Positions 57,814-64,000 of a stretch of DNA of 64,000 bases are shown here, in pieces (within the stretch, counting starts at the first letter, position 1; every line of letters starts with the position of its first letter). Origin of the DNA: Hyaloperonospora brassicae (taxonomy: Eukaryota; Oomycota; Peronosporomycetes; Peronosporales; Peronosporaceae). Made by a program: the position numbers and the translations under genes. Location: contig CANTFL010001256.1 in assembly GCA_947650285.1 (NCBI GenBank), positions 248,001 to 312,000 on the forward strand, in the 5' to 3' direction. Below the pieces are notes generated by a model. That model did not search any database, was not told the origin of the DNA, and saw only the letters and a program-made list of their open reading frames with translations.

Positions 57814-58431
57814 TTACTCCTTCTTGGCCTTCACAGCCTTTCCATTGCGGCTCGTGCAACAGCCGCAGAGACAGCCAAGCAACAGACCAAGCAGCAATCC
57901 GCTCGAGAACGTGACCAGCAGCACATTCTTCTTGGTCGCCAGCAGCGCAACAAAGTCCTGCTTGACGAGCGACAGCTGCTGCGTCGCAAAGTCCAGCACG
58001 CCCGGGGCAGGACTCACGACTTGGCCGTCCACTTGCTTGAACCCGCCGCGGGCGAACGCAACGAGCTCGTCGAGCGCGCGCTTGCTGCCAAACTTGTACG
58101 CCTTGCCATGGCTGAAGTGCACGATCGTTGGGAAGCCGCGGATCCCAAAGCGCTGGCCGAGCTTCGAGTTCTCCGTCACGTCCACTTTGGCCACGTTCAC
58201 TTGGCCTTTGAGCGCGTCGGCCACTTGCTCGTAAATGGGCGCCAGTTTCTTGCAGTGGCCGCACCACGGCGCGTAAAACTCGACGAGCCAGTCCCCAGTC
58301 GTGGCGCCGGACGCCGCCTGCGTTTTGGCTTCAAAGTCGGCCGTGCCGAGCACAATGACGTTGGACGCCGAGGCGAAGGGGAGCGCGCACAGGAGCGCGA
58401 GAGACCACAGGTGCCAGCGGCTGGTGGACAT
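57814..58431 (-). CDS. TMX-like transmembrane thioredoxin of the ER
   Basis: Intronless 205-aa protein. I chose the ATG at 58431, since the frame before it opens with a non-ATG codon. Residues 1-23 are a signal peptide ending in ASA. The thioredoxin domain contains WCGHC (C57, C60), as in protein disulfide isomerases, and the cis-proline loop GFPTIV. A single transmembrane helix at about 170-190 is followed by a short basic tail ending KAKKE, which fits the KxKxx type of ER retrieval signal. It should catalyse disulfide formation or isomerisation in the ER lumen. The architecture (one Trx domain plus TM) matches TMX proteins rather than soluble PDI. Confidence 0.9.
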   Translation of the reverse strand: MSTSRWHLWSLALLCALPFASASNVIVLGTADFEAKTQAASGATTGDWLVEFYAPWCGHCKKLAPIYEQVADALKGQVNVAKVDVTENSKLGQRFGIRGFPTIVHFSHGKAYKFGSKRALDELVAFARGGFKQVDGQVVSPAPGVLDFATQQLSLVKQDFVALLATKKNVLLVTFSSGLLLGLLLGCLCGCCTSRNGKAVKAKKE

Positions 58432-59506
58432 GGCGAGCAATCGGCCCGTGGGACGGTGAGAACTGTACTGGCGGAAGAAGAAGAAGAAGGAGAAGAGCGG
58501 CAGAGTGTCGTGTCGCGTCGTGACGTGACGTGGCGCCAGTGGATTCTTTTGGGTTGTGGGGCACGGGGAGAGCTACTGGGGGAAGGCGTCTGCGCGTGCG
58601 TGCGGGCGGGGAACGATCTTTTTCTGCGGGAAGAACGAGCGCGGAATGTTCGCGTGGGGGGACGGGCCGTACCGGTATTTGTACCGCTCGACGGTAGCAT
58701 GCGCTCGCCATCCGGTGTGGCACAAATCAGTACGTGACGCAATATCCAGCTGAAAAACTATCTGATTGGAATCGAATTATGGCCCGCGCTTGGCACGTTT
58801 GTTGGGCATCAGGCGGGTAGACATGTTGTGGACACGACTCTATAGCTGACACTCTCTTGAGGTTTGCGGATACGTTGTTGGATCCACTGGGACTTCTCTT
58901 GCCGCGTGCTGAGTCGCACATGAGCTGATTGGCACTTCCTCTGCTGAGGCACTGCATGTCTCAAACTTCCAGCAAGTTGTCTCCAGTAAATTCGCGCAAC
59001 AAAAACGCACGTCAAGTGCGCCGTGACGACCAAATCAAGAGAAGTAGCAATATACATAATCTGCATACACACTCGAGGGTTCATTCGACATACGTAGTCA
59101 ATTCGTACACTGAAGCCATGTACGGTATCAGAACATGACGCCACAGAAGATCGATCGAGCTCACTCGAGCCACCACAGTTGTCAGTCACATTGGTATGCA
59201 GCTCGTCGTCGAAGTCTTTGCACCACTACCAGGTCAGTAGTCGCTCTCGAGCACAACCGGTTCACCTACTGCCCACAAAGTCGATTTCGTGCGACCACAT
59301 AGCCACTTACTACTTCTATTGTCGGGCCATAGTACCTACGGCGGGTCCGAGATCGCAACTCGTGCGAAAGGTTTCGAGCCAGTGCCTTTATTTGATTGTG
59401 CCATTTGCGTCGGTAATGATGGGGCCGTTTCGCACTGTATCGGCCATTGGCCGAAAAGCTCTGCGCCCCCATAGGCGACAAACATAAGCAGCCAGAGCGA
59501 ACAGCG
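58432..59506. other. Intergenic region without recognised gene
   Basis: Contains the promoter side of the TMX-like gene. Frames here are short and lack features; an apparent longer frame starting at 59266 on the minus strand overlaps the next gene and is a shadow of it. Confidence 0.5.
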
Positions 59507-60193
59507 ATGGAGGAGCCTTCGACCGACACGACGCGTGCGGCGTGGAACCCGAGCCAAGCGATGCCAGTGCCACTGCCGTCGTTGCCCACACCTTTTGAGG
59601 CCAACGTGCCGCTCGCATCGCTTCCAGTGCCGGAAGTCTCTGTGACGGAATCGACGAAATTGCTGCGATCGCCCCAAGAAGTTCCGACGAAACTGCTGGA
59701 CATGGCCTTCGTGACGCCCATCGCCACGATACCAATGGAACGTTCCGAAGACGCACGTGATACCGTTCTGCTTGCTGAGTCGATGACGGGAAAGCGCAAG
59801 AACTTGACGGATCAACAGCGCGCAGCGATTGTCCACTACCTGCTTGCAAACAGTGCAGCAGGACGTCTGAAACACGGGGACATTAAAGCCGCAGCGATTC
59901 ACTTTGGCGTGCATCGGGCCACGATTCGACGTCTGTGGAAACTGTACATGGACTCTAGTGTCACGGACGGCCTTGCGGGGAACGTTGCCAGTCGGATCAA
60001 AGGGCGTTCAGGGCGAAAGCCCAAGGTGTCGGACGAAGAGCTCAAGCGGCGAATTGCTGCGATTCCCGCAGAGCGACGCATGACAGGAAGGGGGTTGTCA
60101 ACAGCTCTTGAAGTGAGCAACAGTGTTGTTGTGCGTCTGATTAAGACTGGAAAGCTCCGGCGCCACCCAAAGAAGCTGCACTACATCATGTAG
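59507..60193 (+). CDS. Tc1/mariner-type transposase DNA-binding domain protein, truncated or domesticated
   Basis: Protein of 228 aa. The ATG at 59507 is the first one in frame. Residues 1-90 are Pro/Val/Ser-rich and unlike any transposase. From about 95 the sequence is a transposase-type helix-turn-helix pair: KRKNLTDQQRAAIVHYLL, HGDIKAAAIHFGVHRATIRRLW, then a GRSGRKPK linker and a second HTH with SDEELKRRIAAIPAERR and LSTALEVSNSVVVRLIKTGKL. In full Tc1/mariner-like oomycete transposases this is followed by the DDE catalytic domain. Here the protein stops after KKLHYIM, and nothing resembling a DDE domain follows. The intact frame next to housekeeping genes suggests a retained DNA-binding protein, although a decayed transposon end is the alternative. 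Confidence 0.7.
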   Translation: MEEPSTDTTRAAWNPSQAMPVPLPSLPTPFEANVPLASLPVPEVSVTESTKLLRSPQEVPTKLLDMAFVTPIATIPMERSEDARDTVLLAESMTGKRKNLTDQQRAAIVHYLLANSAAGRLKHGDIKAAAIHFGVHRATIRRLWKLYMDSSVTDGLAGNVASRIKGRSGRKPKVSDEELKRRIAAIPAERRMTGRGLSTALEVSNSVVVRLIKTGKLRRHPKKLHYIM

Positions 60194-61647
60194 CGCAAGA
60201 AAGGTAGCAAACGTGGTGCGTGGATGTTGATCATGACAGGTAATAATGGACGGTACGATGTTCATCAGTGGTTGGACGTGGCTGTCTTTCACGCGTCTAC
60301 ATCACGAGCCAGAGGTTCGTGTCGATAAGCGACGAGTAGCCCTTGCCGACCGACTGTATTTGTTCACTTATAATGCAAAAGCTGTGCGAGTTGGTCCTGG
60401 TCGAACCGCTAGATCTTCGATGGGTCACTCCATACAAACACATCATCAGTCTCTCGATTGATCAGGATCTCCGACAGACGGACACAGCGGCCTCAAAATG
60501 TTTGATGTTGCATGAGTCAACTGCTATCGAATGCGCGAGCTTGGGGATCATCCATTCCTTCGCCTATGGATCGTATTGCTGCCCTCCCTGTCGCAGCCCA
60601 GACACACTCTTCGATACGTTCTATACTCAAGCACCCGTCATCTGCTGCTCGTAAACATAACGTGTGTCTCTCGCAAGCTCATCTTCTGGTCAGTGGGTCA
60701 ACACCGAAACAATGCGAGCCGAACAAAAGTGAGCGAGGGCGCGCCATAGTGAGCGTAGGTATCGCATGTGCGCGCGGTGCTTCTCGATTGCGGTGCAGTC
60801 CATTCCGTTGCCCGTTGCAAACGTGGTCTCGTGCTGAGCAGCAGCTTTGGCAGTGTCCTCGCTGAGCTACAGACGCAGCATTCACGACCATTTGCACCGG
60901 ACCTACTGGGCCAAGCGCATGGCACTTTCTTCTGCAACAGGCAGCTCAAGCTCTGACCTGATAGTCGTATGATCGCACTGACATGACGAGCGGGAAGGAC
61001 ACACTTAAAGCCTACCGAGCACTAGTGCACATGCTATGCTCAAGCTCCGAAGCGATTCTTTCATCCTCAGCATCTTGATGTCCATCGCATGCATTGAGCT
61101 TTTTCCCTGCCTTCCGGGTTACAGTTTGTTTCGATCGGTAGATCTTGTCAACTAGCACCGTCGTCGCGTCCTGGACGTCCTGCTATCAATAAGGTGCTGC
61201 TCATGCCCCTACGCAAGCGCGTAGCTTTGGCTGCGTGGCTTCCAACCATTTCTCGTCGCGTTTGATGCGTCGCGTATCCCTTTTGCTTTGTTTGCAACGG
61301 ACGAGGCAACGGACCTGATTCGTAACGTGCGCTGTTGCATGATTGTTACCTGGTAGCAAAGCGCGACGTGATTGCATACTGCACATGTGCCGTATACGGT
61401 ACGACGTGAAAAGGACAGCGATTACGCCCCAGTGGACGAATCGCGTCATGTGGTTACCGTCCCACAGCGACTTGCATGCTGACCTGCGGGATGATGCGAG
61501 TCATGATTTGACGGGTCATGTCTCTTCCCTGGTCTGTACAAAAGCGCACGCGGTTGCGGTCGCACGAAACGAGGAGAATGCTCCGATTGACCGCACAATC
61601 GCTTTTTCTTCGCAGACCACGTCAAGCCATTCCCCAAAGGAACGGTC
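60194..61647. other. Intergenic region with possible decayed gene
   Basis: Between about 60250 and 60960 (+) several overlapping frames together read somewhat protein-like (for example YKHIISLSIDQDLRQTD and HPFLRLWIVLLPSL), but they need repeated frame changes. I could not assign a family, so it is either a pseudogene or chance. A short minus-strand frame at 61201-61449 is equally unsupported. Confidence 0.4.
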
Positions 61648-62073
61648 ATGCTCTCGACCAAGAAACTGCTCGCGCTACTCACTGGTCTCCTGCTTTCCTC
61701 TCGAGCGACGCCTTTGACTACTGGACCCAGTGATGATGTGGCCACGCCGCTCCAAGAGACAGCCACTCCACGGACCAGGGGCACCAACCTATTGCGCGTT
61801 GCCACAAGTCTCGATACCGGTCATCACGACGACGACGACGACAGACGTGCCCAAGAAGAAAGGAGACTTACTTTACAGGATCTGATGGCGTTCGATGACA
61901 TCACTAACGAAGTCAAGGCCGGAGTCATGAGGAACATCAATAAGTTCGTGGGATACAGGGAGGCAGACATGGAAGTGCTCGACTTAGCGAACTCCATCAT
62001 GACAGCGAAGAAGCGAGAAGAAGTAGAAAGGAATTGGATTCACAGAGTGATGAAGAGGAGAAAAAAAGAGTGA
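61648..62073 (+). CDS. Small secreted NLLR...EER effector candidate
   Basis: Intronless protein of 141 aa. Residues 1-20 are a clean signal peptide (KKLLALLTGLLLSSRA). RGTNLLR ends at residue 50, so NLLR occupies the place of the RXLR motif with its first Arg changed. About twenty residues later comes an acidic run of five Asp and EER at 70-72, the usual dEER continuation. The remaining 68 residues form a charged helical domain with a Lys/Arg-rich end (KKREEVERNW, RVMKRRKKE) that may aid nuclear localisation. Too short for a full WY domain. The layout is typical of RXLR-class effectors in Phytophthora and downy mildews; degenerate first positions are known in downy mildews. The host target is unknown. 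Confidence 0.72.
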   Translation: MLSTKKLLALLTGLLLSSRATPLTTGPSDDVATPLQETATPRTRGTNLLRVATSLDTGHHDDDDDRRAQEERRLTLQDLMAFDDITNEVKAGVMRNINKFVGYREADMEVLDLANSIMTAKKREEVERNWIHRVMKRRKKE

Positions 62074-64000
62074 GCCTTCTGCAAGTGATGGCTTACTGTG
62101 ACCTCTACGAAGTGTATTTGACGCACAGTCAGGCTTTTGATCGCAAGGCACTGAACAGGCTAAAGCACTTGAACACGTAGACGGGCAGTCTTGATCCGAG
62201 CGCGTCTGCTGCCATTGTGAAGCTGCTGCAATCGCAAAAGTAGCTTTCAAGCACATTCCTGCTATTTGATACAGTCGTTGATTCGTTGCTTGCAAGCCAA
62301 AAGGACTAACGAACTAGTGACTGTGTGCAGCAGATAAGCCGAGAGCGTGATGAAACTGGTTTCGTAAGGTGGGAGCTATTGTCCACAGCGGATGATAAAT
62401 GCTGCCTGTGTGTCTGTCTATAAGGTCACACTCCACACACGCACGCACGCATGTGGCTGACGCTAAAGCAGTCAAAGACGAAGAGCGCAACGAAGCAACT
62501 GCTCGACACTTTCGACAGCGAATGCCTCGCACCTTTGACACCACACCATCAAGAGCATCGCCATTAGTAGTGGCAGCAACTATACCAGTAGCGAATACAA
62601 CGGCGTTATGGAAAAAGGCGCTGTGGCCAGAGCTCTCGTGCCAGACATACCTTCTCGTCGAGTGCGACCGCTACAAAACGTCGTCGAGAAGATGCAGCAG
62701 CAGCAGGTAAGTTGACGCTGGCTCATTGAATTAGTCTGGTCCTTCCTCTTCTGCTGCCTCTTCTTTCCCGCATGGTATGCAGATTTGAGAGCTACACGCG
62801 CAGCGAAAATCGGTTCCCAGAGGCAAGCGCACGCCCTTCCCACGAGACACAGTGAGTGCCTTGTGATCAAAGTTGGCACTTACGAAAAGAAGCTACTCGC
62901 CACTACTCGCTGCTTTTCGTTCTTTTCGACCTCATCACGAGATAGCTGTGAGCATTGTCAGGCGTCGTCAACAGCAGACGATAACGCCCATGGCTGATCA
63001 CACTCGTGAGTGTCCGAAATAGCAAGCGACCGTCAAGAACGAAATGTGTGTGTCCACATTCGTTCCCGGTGCGGTCTGTACTTCTCTAGTGAGATATGCT
63101 TTCTTCACTGCGCCTGCCTGCTGCTGCTGTTGTCACGACCACTGACTCTGTTGTTGTCAACGATTCAATCTCCTTACGGGGTGTGCCGTCAGCAAGGTGA
63201 CCGCGCTGGATATGACAGCGGCAGCAATTGTAGCAAAATTGGATCACTCATATACTCCCATGCTGTCATGACTCGCCAACTGACAGTGATGACGGTTTAC
63301 GTTTCTGTTCCCATTGATCGTCTCTACCTGTTGTGCCTCAGACGTGGTCTGGCTACGATCCCCAAACAGCGGTGATGGTACCAATTCCATCGGCTGTTGC
63401 AACCTGCATTTTCTTCTTCTGTGGCTGATAGGTAGGTAGAAGGAGAAGTTCGCATCGTATTTGTACATGATACCAACTACGTACAAGATCCCTGTCGAGT
63501 CCCGAACCAGCTAGAAGCGCCGGTGGACCCTCAAGAGTGCGTCGTGGACGGTGGAACCTAGTGGTCCTCTGTGGTCACCATGCCACTCGATACATAGACA
63601 ACGCTTGACGTCATGCGTCAGGATGACTGGCCTCATGATTCAATTGGGATCCTGCGTGGTCAGCTGTCAAAGTGCCGACTCCACTTCATCTTTGAGAGAT
63701 GCGTCTTGGAAGACCTTGCATTTGCGTGGACAACTGATCGTGTCGTTCACTTTTTATTTCGCGCTTTGGAAGGACTACAAGTCCAACATGTTCATCGTTG
63801 GAGGTTACATACACAACGGACCGCACTATTCTCGTCTACCGAATTCATGTTATGGCATATCGCTGTGAGGAAGAACGTTTCGAGTATTCGTTTGTACGCG
63901 TTCGAACTCGCCTACATCATGCTGAAAACAGGTCCGCCCGGGTTCTCGTCTACATGAGGCTATAGTGTGGCCATTATTGCTTCACGGTGCTCGAAAAGAC
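62074..64000. other. Right end, weak coding signals only
   Basis: On the + strand, about 62530-62706 reads protein-like (SSEYNGVMEKGAVARALVPD, then RVRPLQNVVEKMQQQQ) and is followed by a good donor GTAAGT at 62707 and a branch-like pyrimidine tract with acceptor TATGCAG ending at 62782. The sequence after it only stays open in another frame. At 63613-63957 (+) there is a 114-aa frame (VHFLFRALEGLQ...) with an ATG. I recognise neither. They may be parts of a pseudogene or of a gene that continues beyond the window. Confidence 0.35.

Noticed and set aside
1..64000. CRISPR arrays, bacterial operons or phage elements
   Set aside because: No spaced direct-repeat arrays were seen, and introns, targeting peptides and oomycete domain sets show that this is eukaryotic nuclear DNA.

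Overview
This window looks like nuclear DNA of an oomycete, most likely a Phytophthora or downy-mildew relative (Peronosporales). The evidence is compact eukaryotic genes with short GT-AG introns of about 70-350 nt, oomycete-type domain combinations (F-BAR with SBF2, PX with GOLD), two secreted proteins with the EER hallmark of oomycete host-translocated effectors, Inr/FPR-like core promoters, and decayed Copia, Tc1/mariner-like and hAT-like transposon material. The species cannot be fixed from sequence alone.

Layout. 1-2.8 kb is non-genic and holds a decayed transposon with long inverted arms. 2.8-28.1 kb is a gene-dense block: a hAT-transposase-derived zinc-finger protein (+), a PP2C phosphatase (+), presenilin (-), a mitochondrial SthA-like pyridine nucleotide transhydrogenase (-), a two-RRM RNA-binding protein (+), an F-BAR/SBF2 protein (+), mitochondrial acetyl-CoA acetyltransferase (-), the peroxisomal RING protein PEX12 (+), and a low-complexity coiled-coil protein (+). 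28.1-48.6 kb is AT-rich and gene-poor. It contains an inverted-repeat MITE-like element, a tRNA-headed SINE and a partial relative, a Copia protease fragment (-), and one nearly complete but heavily mutated Copia element (+, about 42.7-46.3 kb). 48.6-62.1 kb is a second gene-dense block: an EER/WY-like secreted effector candidate (+), UBA5 (-), a KIX-domain protein (-), a PX/GOLD/coiled-coil protein (+), a TMX-like ER thioredoxin (-), a truncated or domesticated Tc1/mariner DNA-binding protein (+), and a small secreted NLLR...EER effector candidate (+). 62.1-64 kb has only weak coding signals.

The genes do not form one pathway; they are mostly housekeeping functions (ufmylation, peroxisome import, mitochondrial thiolase and redox, intramembrane proteolysis, membrane trafficking). 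The two effector candidates are in or next to the repeat-rich, sparsely coding parts, as expected for a two-speed pathogen genome. Splice sites were placed by eye from GT/AG signals, frame continuity and family conservation.
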